From positions 24,880 through 88,879 of the forward strand of contig NZ_JAENYR010000004.1 of assembly GCF_016841685.1 (NCBI RefSeq): a DNA stretch of 64,000 nt, read 5' to 3'. The stretch is from Thiohalomonas denitrificans (GTDB lineage: Bacteria > Pseudomonadota > Gammaproteobacteria > Thiohalomonadales > Thiohalomonadaceae). Of this stretch, positions 9,622 to 18,422 are shown piece after piece. The notes beneath the pieces were generated by a model. The model was not told the DNA's origin and ran no database searches. It worked only from the letters and a program-made list of their open reading frames with translations. The translations under genes and the position numbers were made by a program. Each line of letters starts with the position of its first letter. Within the stretch, counting starts at the first letter, position 1.

Positions 9622-11442
9622 ATGGGAGACGGCTTCTCCATATCTCGGCGCGCTGGCCGCAGAAGCGGACGCCACCTGGTCGGTGGCGTCCGCTTTTTTT
9701 TCGTCCTGCTGTTGCTGACAGGGTCCGTAATGGCGGTGGATACTGCGCCCCTGGATGATGCAGCGAGGCTTGCCCGCGCGGGAGCCCCGCAGCTGGCTCT
9801 GTCGGTGCTCGACCGAAGTCAGCCGAATGCGGCGGACGATTTCGATGCGTGGAGCACCTGGCAGCGGGAGCGCGCCGTCATCCTTCGGCGGCAAAACGCG
9901 TGGGAGGAGCTGGCTGCCGAGCTGGAAGTCGTCCCCGACGCTGCCCCGCCAACGTATGGAATCTGGGCCGCCACCGAGCGTGTAAAGGCACTGCTCCATG
10001 CTGCCGACGCTGTGGCGGCGCGGCAGGAGCTGGCGGCCCTGATTTGGCAGCGCAGGGCCGGTGCCGAGGAGCTGCGCCAGTGGCGTCAACTGGTGATTCG
10101 CAGCTATGTCGTCGAAGGGCGGTCGGGCGACGCCTACACCGCCATGTTGCGTCACCGTCAGGATTACGGGGATGGCGGAACGGAAGATGCGGTTTTGCGA
10201 GCCAGAGTCCTGCTCGGCGCCGGCCGGCCGGGGGACGCGGCAGCCGAACTCACCAGCGTTGGCAACTCCTCGGCGCAGGCGCTGCTGGCCTTGGCTCGCC
10301 TGCGTGATGGAGCCGGTCCCGAGGGGATTGCTGCGGAGGCAAAGAAGCAACTCGAAGACGATGGCGGTGAAGAAGAAGCGCAATGGTATTGGCGCGGTGT
10401 CGCAATCGAAGCGGCGGCCGCCAATGATGATTTCGCCGGTCTGATCCAGGGACTCGAGCCTCTCATTGCCGAAGAGAGTGATGGCAACGCTTTGCGGGGA
10501 CTGGTCAGGGTGAGTAGCGATCGGCTCTGGAATGCGTACCTGGATTATGCCCGACAAGTCGGCAATCGGGAGCAACTGCTGATGGGTGATGATGCTGCCT
10601 GGCAGCGTTTGGCCGCAACAGAAAGCCGCAAATACCCGATCCGAGCCCGCTCGATATACGCTCTGTTGTCGGTGGAGGCGCGTAGCGAAGCCGGGCGGGC
10701 GAAAGCCGGTGAACGCTTCGCCGAAAACCTTATTGCGTTGCCCTCCGGTGACAAGCTTCTACATGCGCTCTATCGGCAGTCGGATCGGTACGGCACAACC
10801 GAAGCGATCCCCGCTACAATACGGCGGATACTTGCCGATCGTGCGGTAGACGGTTCCGATCTCGCCGAAGCAGCAAAGCTGATGAAGGGGCTGAAGCCAC
10901 CGCCAACGGACAAGGGAAGGGTGATGTGGGAACTGCGCCGGGCCAAGATATTCCTCCTTGGCGGGGAGTTTCAGCGAGGCGAGGCCGTGCTTACCGAAAT
11001 GGTCGGACGCGCCCGCGGACTGGAAACCGTCCTGCTCGATCGGCTCGTGCAGGTGATCTTCGATTTGCAGACCCTCGATCGCCATGATACCGCCTATGAT
11101 CTCCTGCAGACCCTGTACGCGAAGACCACACATCCTCGTCTGCAGCGCGAATTGCTCTACTGGATGGCAGACTCCCGCAAGGCCCAAGGGAATCTGCGCG
11201 TCGCCGCACGTCTCTATCTGCAATCGGCCATCCTGCCCGGCGCCGAGTCAATGGACCCCTGGGCCCAGACCGCGCGTTATGAGGCGGCCAAGGCGCTTTC
11301 TGAGTCCGGTTTGTTCGCCGACGCCGAAGTCATTTACCATCAGTTGCTGAAAGCCACCGAGTCATCGCAACGGCGCGCCGTTCTGGGCCGGGAACTCGAG
11401 CAATTGCGGTTGCGCAATAGTCCCTCTCAGGTTAGTGATTAG
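9622..11442 (+). CDS. Large exported helical-repeat protein, function unknown
   Basis: About 606 residues. An Arg-rich start is followed by a hydrophobic core (VRFFFVLLLLTGSVMA) and then an acidic mature protein, fitting a Sec signal peptide cut before VDTAP. The rest is Ala/Leu/Arg-rich paired helices resembling tetratricopeptide or Sel1-like repeats; no catalytic motif was seen. ATG 9622 has GAGGA at 9613-9617; ATG 9730 inside the hydrophobic core would remove the export signal and the terminator overlap. The stop overlaps the GTG start of ogt, suggesting co-translation. I do not recognise the family. Confidence 0.75.
   Translation: MGDGFSISRRAGRRSGRHLVGGVRFFFVLLLLTGSVMAVDTAPLDDAARLARAGAPQLALSVLDRSQPNAADDFDAWSTWQRERAVILRRQNAWEELAAELEVVPDAAPPTYGIWAATERVKALLHAADAVAARQELAALIWQRRAGAEELRQWRQLVIRSYVVEGRSGDAYTAMLRHRQDYGDGGTEDAVLRARVLLGAGRPGDAAAELTSVGNSSAQALLALARLRDGAGPEGIAAEAKKQLEDDGGEEEAQWYWRGVAIEAAAANDDFAGLIQGLEPLIAEESDGNALRGLVRVSSDRLWNAYLDYARQVGNREQLLMGDDAAWQRLAATESRKYPIRARSIYALLSVEARSEAGRAKAGERFAENLIALPSGDKLLHALYRQSDRYGTTEAIPATIRRILADRAVDGSDLAEAAKLMKGLKPPPTDKGRVMWELRRAKIFLLGGEFQRGEAVLTEMVGRARGLETVLLDRLVQVIFDLQTLDRHDTAYDLLQTLYAKTTHPRLQRELLYWMADSRKAQGNLRVAARLYLQSAILPGAESMDPWAQTARYEAAKALSESGLFADAEVIYHQLLKATESSQRRAVLGRELEQLRLRNSPSQVSD
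9664..9701 (+). terminator. Rho-independent terminator after rplS
   Basis: A perfect 13-bp stem (9664-9676 pairing with 9682-9694; core GGACGCCACC) with a 5-base loop is followed by eight T residues. It is placed to end the rpsP-rplS transcript. It lies inside the apparent signal-peptide coding region of the next gene: the T-run is read as consecutive Phe codons. Confidence 0.93.
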
Positions 11443-11911
11443 CTTTGATGCAGTGATCGCCACGCCGCTGCCGGGTGCCTGGCGTCTGGGGTTTGGTTTG
11501 CGGGATGGCCGACTGCAGGCGCTTGATTTCCTCCCTGCGCGAATGGCTCTCATCGCACCTCGGGAGCCGGAAGTGGAACGCATCGCCGAGCTGTTGACTG
11601 AATACTTCAACGATCCGCACGTTGCATTCCAGAAGATCCCCCTGTCCCCTGCGCGAACACCATTTCAGGCACGGGTTCGTGAGGTCATGTCGGCGATACC
11701 GGTCGGCCAAACCCGCAGTTACGGCGAGCTGGCCGGACAGCTTCGTACCGCATCACGCGCGGTCGCCGGTGCTTGCCGGGCCAACCCGGTGGCGTTGATA
11801 GTACCCTGCCATCGGGTCGTTTCGGCGTCAGGCCCGGGAGGGTTCATGGGGGCCCTTGACGGACCTCCTCTGGAGTTGAAAGCCTGGTTGCTAAAGCATG
11901 AAAGCGTCTGA
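11435..11911 (+). CDS. ogt: Methylated-DNA-protein-cysteine methyltransferase
   Basis: A 158-residue suicide repair protein. It carries the active-site sequence NPVALIVPCHRVV with the acceptor Cys, the helix-turn-helix core RTASRAVAGACRANP, and GQTRSYGELAG upstream. It transfers alkyl groups from O6-alkylguanine or O4-alkylthymine to its own cysteine. The GTG start overlaps the preceding gene by 8 bases, and its 3' end overlaps xerD by 14 bases, so the three genes form a tight unit. The N-terminal domain is short, as in Ogt rather than Ada. Confidence 0.92.
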   Translation: MISFDAVIATPLPGAWRLGFGLRDGRLQALDFLPARMALIAPREPEVERIAELLTEYFNDPHVAFQKIPLSPARTPFQARVREVMSAIPVGQTRSYGELAGQLRTASRAVAGACRANPVALIVPCHRVVSASGPGGFMGALDGPPLELKAWLLKHESV

Positions 11912-12800
11912 TGGTGACACTGCACACGTTGAAAAATTTCTCGATGCGCTCTGGCTGGAGCGAGGGTTGAGTGAAAACACCCTGGCCGCCTATCGTAGTG
12001 ACCTGCTGCATCTCGCCCATTGGCTGAATGGAGAGGGGCGCGACCTGCTGACTGCCGGTCGAGGCGATCTGCTGGAATACATGCACCGGAAAACGGAGGT
12101 GGGTGCCCGGCCCCGCAGTACCGCTCGGCTGCTTTCCAGTGTGCGCCGCTTCTTCCGTTATCTGGTCCGCGAGGGACGGCTCGATGAAGACCCTTCGGCG
12201 CGCATCGATGCACCGCAGTTGGGTAGGGGTTTGCCGAAATCATTGACTGAGGAGGAGGTGGAGCGGCTGTTGCTGGCACCTGATGTAGGGACTGCTTTGG
12301 GTCTGCGCGACCGAGCCATGTTGGAGGTCCTCTACGCCAGTGGTCTGAGGGTTTCTGAACTGGTGGGCCTGCAGATGGCTCAGGTCAATCTGCAACAGGG
12401 ATTGGTCAGGGTGCTCGGCAAAGGGAGTAAGGAGCGGCTGGTACCGCTCGGTGAAGAGGCCCTGACCTGGATAGAGCGTTTCATCCATCACGGACGGCCG
12501 CAGCTGATCGCCGACGCGACAGCAACAGCGCTGTTTCCGACCCGACGCGGGCGGGGGATGACCCGACAGGCCTTTTGGCAGCTGATTAAACGCTATTCCT
12601 TGCAGGCGGGGATCGGCAAGAGCCTGTCACCCCATACCCTGCGCCATGCTTTTGCCACCCATCTTCTTAACCATGGCGCGGATCTGCGGGTGGTTCAGCT
12701 GCTGCTCGGGCACAGCAGTCTCTCCACGACCCAGATCTACACCCATGTGGCGCGAGAGCGACTAAAGTCCTTGCATGCGGAACACCACCCTCGCGGGTAG
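11898..12800 (+). CDS. xerD: Site-specific tyrosine recombinase XerD
   Basis: 300 residues: a SAM-like core-binding domain (ERGLSENTLAAYRSDL) and a tyrosine recombinase catalytic domain with the first Arg in YASGLRVSELVGL, then HTLRHAFATHLLNHGADLR, LLGHSSLSTTQIYTHV (active-site Tyr) and the XerD-type end LHAEHHPRG. XerD with XerC resolves chromosome dimers at dif under FtsK control. In many gammaproteobacteria xerD precedes dsbC; here yajQ lies between them. Confidence 0.95.
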   Translation: MKASDGDTAHVEKFLDALWLERGLSENTLAAYRSDLLHLAHWLNGEGRDLLTAGRGDLLEYMHRKTEVGARPRSTARLLSSVRRFFRYLVREGRLDEDPSARIDAPQLGRGLPKSLTEEEVERLLLAPDVGTALGLRDRAMLEVLYASGLRVSELVGLQMAQVNLQQGLVRVLGKGSKERLVPLGEEALTWIERFIHHGRPQLIADATATALFPTRRGRGMTRQAFWQLIKRYSLQAGIGKSLSPHTLRHAFATHLLNHGADLRVVQLLLGHSSLSTTQIYTHVARERLKSLHAEHHPRG

Positions 12801-13006
12801 TGGGGCTGGCATACATTGAATCGAAATGGAGACCGTCGCTCTGTTGCCCTCATATTGCAGCGGGTGCAGGGAAAGAGTCCAGTCAACGGGTGTAAGCCCT
12901 CGGTTCGGGTGGAGGGCGGAAGTGATTTGCATGTTGCTGCCGAAGCTGGGCTGTTTGCGCTTCTGCCGTTACTATTTCTTGTTCTTGCTGACAGGAGTTG
13001 AAGTGA

Positions 13007-13489
13007 ATGCCTTCGTTTGATGTGGTATCCGAGATTGACGGTCACGAGCTGACCAACGCAGTGGATCAGGTCAACCGTGAAGTGGCCAACCGTTTTGATT
13101 TCAAGGGTTCCGATGCCCGAGTGGAGCAGAGCGAGGGCGGATTGACCCTGGAGGCGCAGAGCGACTTCCAGATCCGGCAAATACTCGAAATCCTCTATCA
13201 GAAGATGAGCAAGCGGGGTCTTGATGTCGGTTTTGTAAAGGAGGGCGATGTGGAAGAGCGCGGAATGCGGGCGTACATGGAGGTAAAATTGAGTGAAGGC
13301 ATCGACAAGGAACTGGCCAAGCAGATCGTGAAGCGGATCAAAGAGGCCAAACTCAAAGTTCAGGCGGCCATTCAGGGCGAACAGGTGCGCATTACGGGTA
13401 AAAAGCGCGATGATTTGCAGGCGGCGATGGCCATGCTGCGGCAGGCCGATTTGGGGCAGCCTCTTCAGTTCACCAATTTCCGGGATTGA
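13007..13489 (+). CDS. yajQ: YajQ-family nucleotide/c-di-GMP-binding protein
   Basis: 160 residues with the YajQ N-terminus MPSFDVVSEID and conserved NRFDFKG ... RQILEILYQKM ... GLDVGFVKEG and VKRIKEAKLKVQAAIQGEQVRITGKKRDDLQ. The protein has two ferredoxin-like domains that bind nucleotides; the Xanthomonas and Pseudomonas homologues bind c-di-GMP and act with a LysR-type regulator. AGGAG lies at 12991-12995, with a rather long spacer to the ATG. It lies alone between xerD and dsbC. The 206 bp upstream contain no recognisable gene. Confidence 0.95.
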   Translation: MPSFDVVSEIDGHELTNAVDQVNREVANRFDFKGSDARVEQSEGGLTLEAQSDFQIRQILEILYQKMSKRGLDVGFVKEGDVEERGMRAYMEVKLSEGIDKELAKQIVKRIKEAKLKVQAAIQGEQVRITGKKRDDLQAAMAMLRQADLGQPLQFTNFRD

Positions 13490-13627
13490 CAATAATCTTC
13501 ACCGCAAAGCCGCCAAGCGCGCAAAGAAAATGAAGCAGAATGCGGCGAGGGGCTTACTGTTGAAATATTCGCTCCTCTGTGTTCTGTGGAGTGAAACAGT
13601 CAATCATTCGAATCGATGTGAGGTTTT

Positions 13628-14362
13628 ATGAAACGTATTCTGTTGTCTTTGGTCGGTCTCTTGCTGACGACTGCCGCCGGCCTGACCGCAGCGGCTCCGG
13701 CCGAACTCAAGTCCTTTCTGTCGCAGATGGTGCCTGGACAGGCGCCCGACGCCATTGAGGAAACGCCTCTGCCGGGGATCTACCAGGTGGTTTATGGCAG
13801 TGATATCTTTTACTTTTCCGAAGACGGACGGTACATGCTGCGGGGAGATCTGGTCGATCTGAAAACCAATACCAATCTCAGCGAGCAGACTCGCTCGACT
13901 GGACGGAAAGCGGCTCTGTCCCGGCTGGATGAAGAGACCATGATCGTTTATCCGGCCGAGGGTGAAACCAAACATGTGCTGACGGTTTTTACCGACATCG
14001 ATTGCCCCTATTGCCGCAAGCTGCACGGTGGCATGGCGGAGATGAACGGAATGGGGATCGAAGTGCGTTATCTGGCATTTCCTCGCGCCGGAATCGGTTC
14101 GCCGACCTTCAAAAACATGGTCTCTATCTGGTGCGCCGATAACCCGCGCGCGGCCATGGATGTCGCCAAGAGTGGCGGGACGGTGGAATCCGCCGATTGT
14201 GATCATGGCATCGAGGAGCACATGAAGCTGGTTCGGGAATTAGGCATCAACGGCACCCCGGCGCTGCTCCTTGATGACGGCCGACTGATCGGCGGTTATG
14301 TGCCGCCGAAGCAGCTGCTGCCGATGCTGGAAGGCAAGACGGCAGTTCCCGGCCGCCGCTGA
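13628..14362 (+). CDS. dsbC: Periplasmic thiol:disulfide interchange protein DsbC
   Basis: 244 residues. A signal peptide (MKRILLSLVGLLLTTAAGLTA) is followed by the N-terminal dimerisation domain (GIYQVVYGSDIFYFSEDGRYM) and a thioredoxin fold with active site DIDCPYCRK near residue 125 and the cis-Pro loop INGTPALLLDDG. DsbC isomerises wrong disulfides and is kept reduced by DsbD. GAGG lies about 6 bases upstream of the ATG. It converges on the addA-like gene. Confidence 0.95.
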   Translation: MKRILLSLVGLLLTTAAGLTAAAPAELKSFLSQMVPGQAPDAIEETPLPGIYQVVYGSDIFYFSEDGRYMLRGDLVDLKTNTNLSEQTRSTGRKAALSRLDEETMIVYPAEGETKHVLTVFTDIDCPYCRKLHGGMAEMNGMGIEVRYLAFPRAGIGSPTFKNMVSIWCADNPRAAMDVAKSGGTVESADCDHGIEEHMKLVRELGINGTPALLLDDGRLIGGYVPPKQLLPMLEGKTAVPGRR

Positions 14363-14481
14363 AGACGAGCCACGGAGGGCACCGAGGATAGCGACTGAAG
14401 AGTTTCTCTGTGTGCCCTCTGGCTTAACGTTTTAAAAGATGGTAACTGCTCGCCCGGGTGATCGCCCCCGGCCCCGGAAAT

Positions 14482-14569
14482 CCGTCATCCTCGCGTAGGC
14501 GGGGATCCAGCAGTCGATCTCAGAATACATCCTGCCAAGAACCGTCATCCCCGCGTAGGCGGGGATCCA
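14482..14569. repeat. Pair of REP-like palindromic units
   Basis: Two copies of the 28-mer CCGTCATCC[T/C]CGCGTAGGCGGGGATCCA (14482-14509 and 14542-14569) start exactly 60 bp apart; a partial inverted unit TGGATTCCCGCC lies at 14593-14604. This is the widespread proteobacterial 'gtcatcccCGCg-aGGCGgggatcca' intergenic repeat, placed between the convergent dsbC and addA genes. The rest of the 291-bp gap holds only a weak hairpin followed by seven T (14629-14650). Confidence 0.85.
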
Positions 14570-14653
14570 TTTTGGGCCATGCTTCTGTTCTCTGGATTCC
14601 CGCCTAGTTACAAAAGATGTTCGATGCCCCGCCTTTGCGGCCGTTTTTTTCGG

Positions 14654-17600
14654 TTAGTTGTGTGCAGTGTCGGCGGGGGCGTTTTCGACCGTCATGTCGT
14701 AGAGGGCGCCTGCCGCGGTGAATAGCAGACTGGCACGCACCGGCCGTCCCGGCCAGAGTCGGGCGATGCCTTCGGCGTAGAGACGCAATTGTTCCTCGTA
14801 GGGCTCCGATAACTTGGGCAGGTTCCCCTCGCAGGCGCGGGTGTGGGTTTTGTAGTCCACGACCCAAAGTTGATCTGCGGATACGATCAAGCGGTCGATG
14901 ATGCCGTGTACGACACGACCGTCCTCCCGACGATAAGTGACCGGGACCTCGCAGAACGCCTGACACTCGGCACCGGGCCGGAACAGCGGGGCCAGATCGG
15001 CCTGGGTCAAAAGCGATTGTGCCTCCTCCCACCAGGACCGGAACTCCGGCTCTTGCGCATCGAGGCCGAACTCCTGGGCCACCGATTCGTCGCCATGGGG
15101 ATTGCCTTCTTCCACCAGCAGTTCGAGCATGCGATGGATCACCACTCCTCGCAGCAGTGCATCCTCCTCCATTAGCCCGTTCGGACCGCCATGGGCAGCT
15201 GCTGCCACCCGGCTGCTGGGTGCCACTTCAAGCGGCAGAGGCGGTGGATCGATGGCGCGGCCCAGGGCGGCCGGAACAGTAACCGGTCTGCTCTCCCGGG
15301 CTACTCCCTGCACCGAAGGGTCGGGACGTTCACCGCTCTCGAGCACGGCTGGAGCGGTCGTCCCGCCCTCGATGGCTAAAGCCGTCGCGAGCAATCCGTA
15401 CCATCCCAACTCCTCGCCCCGGCGGGGCCGGCAACCGGAAATAAAGAGCATTTGCCGCGCGCGGGTGAGTGCCACGTATAGCAGATTGGCCTGTTCGCGC
15501 TGCTCGGCCGCCTTGTCCAAGTCCAGTTGGCCTCGGGTAATCGTATCCTGCTGCGCCTTGCGGCCCACAAGCAGTAGTCGTTCCGGGTGGGGTGCGCCGG
15601 CCGGCCAGTCCACCAGTGCCCGGAACGGAGAATCCTTTTGCCGTGCGGCGGCGGCATCGGCCAGAAAAACCACCGGAGCCTCGAGCCCCTTGGCTGCATG
15701 GATGGTCATCACCCGCACTCGTTCGCCACCGCAGGCCGGCGCCTCGTCCGGTGCCTCGCCGGTGAATTCCCGCAGTTGGGAAAGCCTGGCGACAAAGCCG
15801 GTCAGACTTGGATAGCGACCGGCATCGATTTCCAGGGCCAGTTCAAGGAAGCGCCCCAGATTGGTGCGTATTCGCGGCTGCAAATGCGCCGGGAAGGCCG
15901 CCTCGTAACGGGCCAGGACATTGCCGTCGCCATAGATGCGATCGAGGAGGTCGTGAATGGGCAGCCGGCCGGCAAGGCGGCGCCAGCCATTCAGTAGTCG
16001 ATGGGCACGCGCCAGGGGAGCAGCCGGAGGAAGTTCGATGGCCCCCTTTGCCAGGCGCTCCAGCCAGCCGCCCTTGCCGAGGGCCAATGTGACCAGATCG
16101 CCGTCGCTGCAGCCGAAAAGGGGTGAGCGCAATACCGTTGCAATCGACAGGTGATTGTAGGGGGTGATCAATACCTCCAGCAGGGCCACCAGATCGCGCA
16201 CCTCCAGTGCCTCCAGCAATGTCCCCCGATCCGCCCCCACATAGGGGATCCCGGCTTCCCGCAAGGCCGCCTCGTACACTCCGGCATGGGTTCGGCTGCG
16301 GACCAGAATAAGCACATCCCCGTAATGCATCGGGCGAGCCTCATCGCTATCCCCGACCGGTGTGGCGTCGGCCACCAGTGCGGCGATACGCGCGGCGATC
16401 TGACGCCCTTCCTGCCGGTAGCGTCCATCGTTGGCGATACGTCTCGGTTCTGTCAGGGGGTCCCGCAGCCGGTCGCTTTCGGCCTCTTCGGGTGGTTCGC
16501 TTGTCTTGTTCTCCTCCACCAGCGGCAGCATTTCCACACGCCCCCAAAGATCATCATGGAACGTGTCGTGCTCGGCGAATTCGGCCAGGCCTTCCGCCAG
16601 GGGACCCTCCGGTCCGAAGACCCGGTTGACACACTCGATAACCGCCCCCGCCGAACGGCGGGAGATATGGAGGGTATGGCCGTGGGCGGCCATGGCACCA
16701 CTCAGCCATTCATGGGCGGCGGGCAGCAGGCGCGGGTCGGCACGGCGGAACCGATAGATGGACTGCTTGACATCGCCGACCAGGAATACACTGCGGCGTC
16801 GCTCACTTTCGCCTGCCGCCATCTCCTCGAGCAGGGGCAGCAGCAAACGCCACTGAGTGGGGTTGGTGTCCTGGAATTCATCCACCAACAGGTGATCGAT
16901 GCGCTGGTCCAGTTTGAACTGGACCCAGTGGGCATTGTCCGCATCGCTCAGCAGCCGGTAGGCACGCCACTCCAGGTCGGCAAAGTCGAGCAACCGCTGC
17001 TCCTCCTTGAAGCGCTGAAAGTGCCCGATAAGGCGCTCACCCAGGCGGTACCAGGCGCTGGTGGACGCCACCGTCTCCCGGCGGGAGAGGGCGTCCCGCA
17101 CTGTCAACACCTTTTCGCTAAGCGTGGCGTGGAGTTCCAGAAAACGCTCCTGGCCGGCTTCGGTCATTTTTTTGGCCTGGGCCTGGCTGGCCTTGCGCGA
17201 GCGCAGCTCGCCATCCTTTCGGAGGAATGCCGCGGCGGCGGCTTCGAAGCGGGCTTCGAGTGGGGTCTCCTTGTGGACTGCCATGCCCAGGCCCTCGGCG
17301 AGATTCGGATTGTCGCGAATCGGATGGCGCAGGAGGAGTTCGGCGAATGCCTGTAACTCCTCGGCGTGGGTCCCCAGGAATCCGCTCCGGGGATCCGGGT
17401 CGTCCGGATCACTCTCCAGGTGGCGGGCCGCCTCCGAGACGGCCCATGCGACGGGTTCGTTGCGATTTTCGGTATAGGCCCACCAGTCGCTGCGGCGACC
17501 GAGAAAGTCGGTCAGGGCGCTGCTCAGGCCGTCTAGGCTGCCGCAGTACTTCAGCAGCCGCTCAAGGTCCTGTCCCACAGCCCCGTCGGGTTCGGCCGTG

Positions 17601-18070
17601 GCTTCCGCCATCAGGTGTTCCCAGGCCGCACGCTCCAGCTCTCCGGTGCGCTCGATCAGCTCGAATCCGGGTGGCACGTCGGCCTCCAGCGGAAAGCGGC
17701 GCAGGACCTCCTGACAGAAGGCGTGAAAGGTGGTGGTTCTAACCGGTTGACGCGCCCTCAGGGTCCCCTCGTAGAGGCCGCGGGCGCGCCCGCGGGTCTC
17801 CGCATCCGAAGGCGCCCCCATCATCTGCAGCAGTTCGCTCTGGCGCTTCTCATCCGTGCAGGCAAGTTCGAAGAGACGCTCATTGAGGCGGGTCTGCATC
17901 TCGGCAGCGGCCTTGCGGGTAAAGGTGATGGCGAGGATCGCGTCTGGTCGTACCCCGTCGAGCAGCAACCGCACGAGACGGGTCACCAGCAGCCAGGTTT
18001 TCCCGGTACCGGCCGAGGCCATGACGGTGGCGTTGATGCCGGGTGAGCCGGCGGAGAGCGGGTTGGTCAT
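14654..18070 (-). CDS. UvrD-type helicase with C-terminal PD-(D/E)XK nuclease, AddA/RecB-like
   Basis: 1138 residues from ATG 18070 (MTNPLSAG). Superfamily 1A motifs: Walker A ASAGTGKTWLL, LLVDEFQDTNPTQW (II), GDVKQSIYRFRRAD (III), MTIHAAKGLEAPVVFLAD (V) and LLYVALTRARQ (VI). The C-terminus has a nuclease domain (HGIIDRLIV ... WVVDYKT, then a QL-x-LY motif). With the AddB-like partner encoded upstream on the same strand, it should process double-strand ends for RecA loading. It belongs to the proteobacterial pair seen in place of or beside RecBCD. A 14-residue upstream extension to 18112 lacks similarity. Confidence 0.9.
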   Translation of the reverse strand: MTNPLSAGSPGINATVMASAGTGKTWLLVTRLVRLLLDGVRPDAILAITFTRKAAAEMQTRLNERLFELACTDEKRQSELLQMMGAPSDAETRGRARGLYEGTLRARQPVRTTTFHAFCQEVLRRFPLEADVPPGFELIERTGELERAAWEHLMAEATAEPDGAVGQDLERLLKYCGSLDGLSSALTDFLGRRSDWWAYTENRNEPVAWAVSEAARHLESDPDDPDPRSGFLGTHAEELQAFAELLLRHPIRDNPNLAEGLGMAVHKETPLEARFEAAAAAFLRKDGELRSRKASQAQAKKMTEAGQERFLELHATLSEKVLTVRDALSRRETVASTSAWYRLGERLIGHFQRFKEEQRLLDFADLEWRAYRLLSDADNAHWVQFKLDQRIDHLLVDEFQDTNPTQWRLLLPLLEEMAAGESERRRSVFLVGDVKQSIYRFRRADPRLLPAAHEWLSGAMAAHGHTLHISRRSAGAVIECVNRVFGPEGPLAEGLAEFAEHDTFHDDLWGRVEMLPLVEENKTSEPPEEAESDRLRDPLTEPRRIANDGRYRQEGRQIAARIAALVADATPVGDSDEARPMHYGDVLILVRSRTHAGVYEAALREAGIPYVGADRGTLLEALEVRDLVALLEVLITPYNHLSIATVLRSPLFGCSDGDLVTLALGKGGWLERLAKGAIELPPAAPLARAHRLLNGWRRLAGRLPIHDLLDRIYGDGNVLARYEAAFPAHLQPRIRTNLGRFLELALEIDAGRYPSLTGFVARLSQLREFTGEAPDEAPACGGERVRVMTIHAAKGLEAPVVFLADAAAARQKDSPFRALVDWPAGAPHPERLLLVGRKAQQDTITRGQLDLDKAAEQREQANLLYVALTRARQMLFISGCRPRRGEELGWYGLLATALAIEGGTTAPAVLESGERPDPSVQGVARESRPVTVPAALGRAIDPPPLPLEVAPSSRVAAAAHGGPNGLMEEDALLRGVVIHRMLELLVEEGNPHGDESVAQEFGLDAQEPEFRSWWEEAQSLLTQADLAPLFRPGAECQAFCEVPVTYRREDGRVVHGIIDRLIVSADQLWVVDYKTHTRACEGNLPKLSEPYEEQLRLYAEGIARLWPGRPVRASLLFTAAGALYDMTVENAPADTAHN

Positions 18071-18362
18071 GCGGCAAGCATACGGACCGGGCCCGCAACG
18101 GTAAACCGCCAATCCGGTCTACCCGGAGGTGACTGATAGTGGCGTAGAGTTCGCGAAGTGCAGAACACGTGAAGCACGACAACCCGTCTTGTGAACGCGT
18201 ACCTCAGCGATCGCGCGTACCTCCCGAGCATCCGTGTAGGACAAATCTGATAACGTCGTAGGTGATTTGCCCGGGATAATGGTGATCTTCGTTATGGTTG
18301 TTGTTAGCCGGGAACGCAATACATTGAATTTGCACAAAACCTTCAACCGAGGTGGTTTGGGG

Positions 18363-18382
18363 GCGGTGAAACCGCTTTTTTT
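18363..18382 (+). terminator. Short hairpin plus T7, terminator-like, no gene before it
   Basis: GCGGT-GAA-ACCGC (18363-18375) followed by seven T gives an intrinsic terminator on the plus strand just upstream of the CsrB-like RNA promoter. No coding gene is transcribed toward it in the preceding 290 bp, which lie upstream of the divergent addA gene. It may end a short unannotated transcript or insulate the RNA gene. Confidence 0.55.
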
Positions 18383-18388
18383 GTTGGG

Positions 18389-18416
18389 TTGTTGCTGCGG
18401 TTTTGAGTGCTAATCT
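18389..18416 (+). promoter_or_regulatory. Possible sigma-70 promoter for CsrB-like RNA
   Basis: TTGTTG (18389-18394) and TAATCT (18411-18416) are separated by 16 bp, giving a fair -35/-10 pair. A start near 18423 would transcribe all AGGGA hairpins and end at the terminator at 18582-18609. I did not find a clear GacA-type TGTAAG-N-TTACA box upstream. Confidence 0.5.
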
Positions 18417-18422
18417 TCGGTC

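Noticed and set aside
13498..13530. ACCGCAAAGCCGCC sequence resembling the GCAAAGCC core of GEMM
   Set aside because: No GAAA-capped stem or downstream partner; it belongs to the common 'ACCGCAAAGACGCAAAG' intergenic sequence type, as do CCACGGAGGGCACCGAGG (14371) and CCACAGAGCGCACCGAGG (33762).
14482..14569. Two 28-bp repeats at 60-bp spacing considered as a mini CRISPR
   Set aside because: Only two units, palindromic REP-type core, 32-bp interval without array or cas genes; known intergenic repeat.
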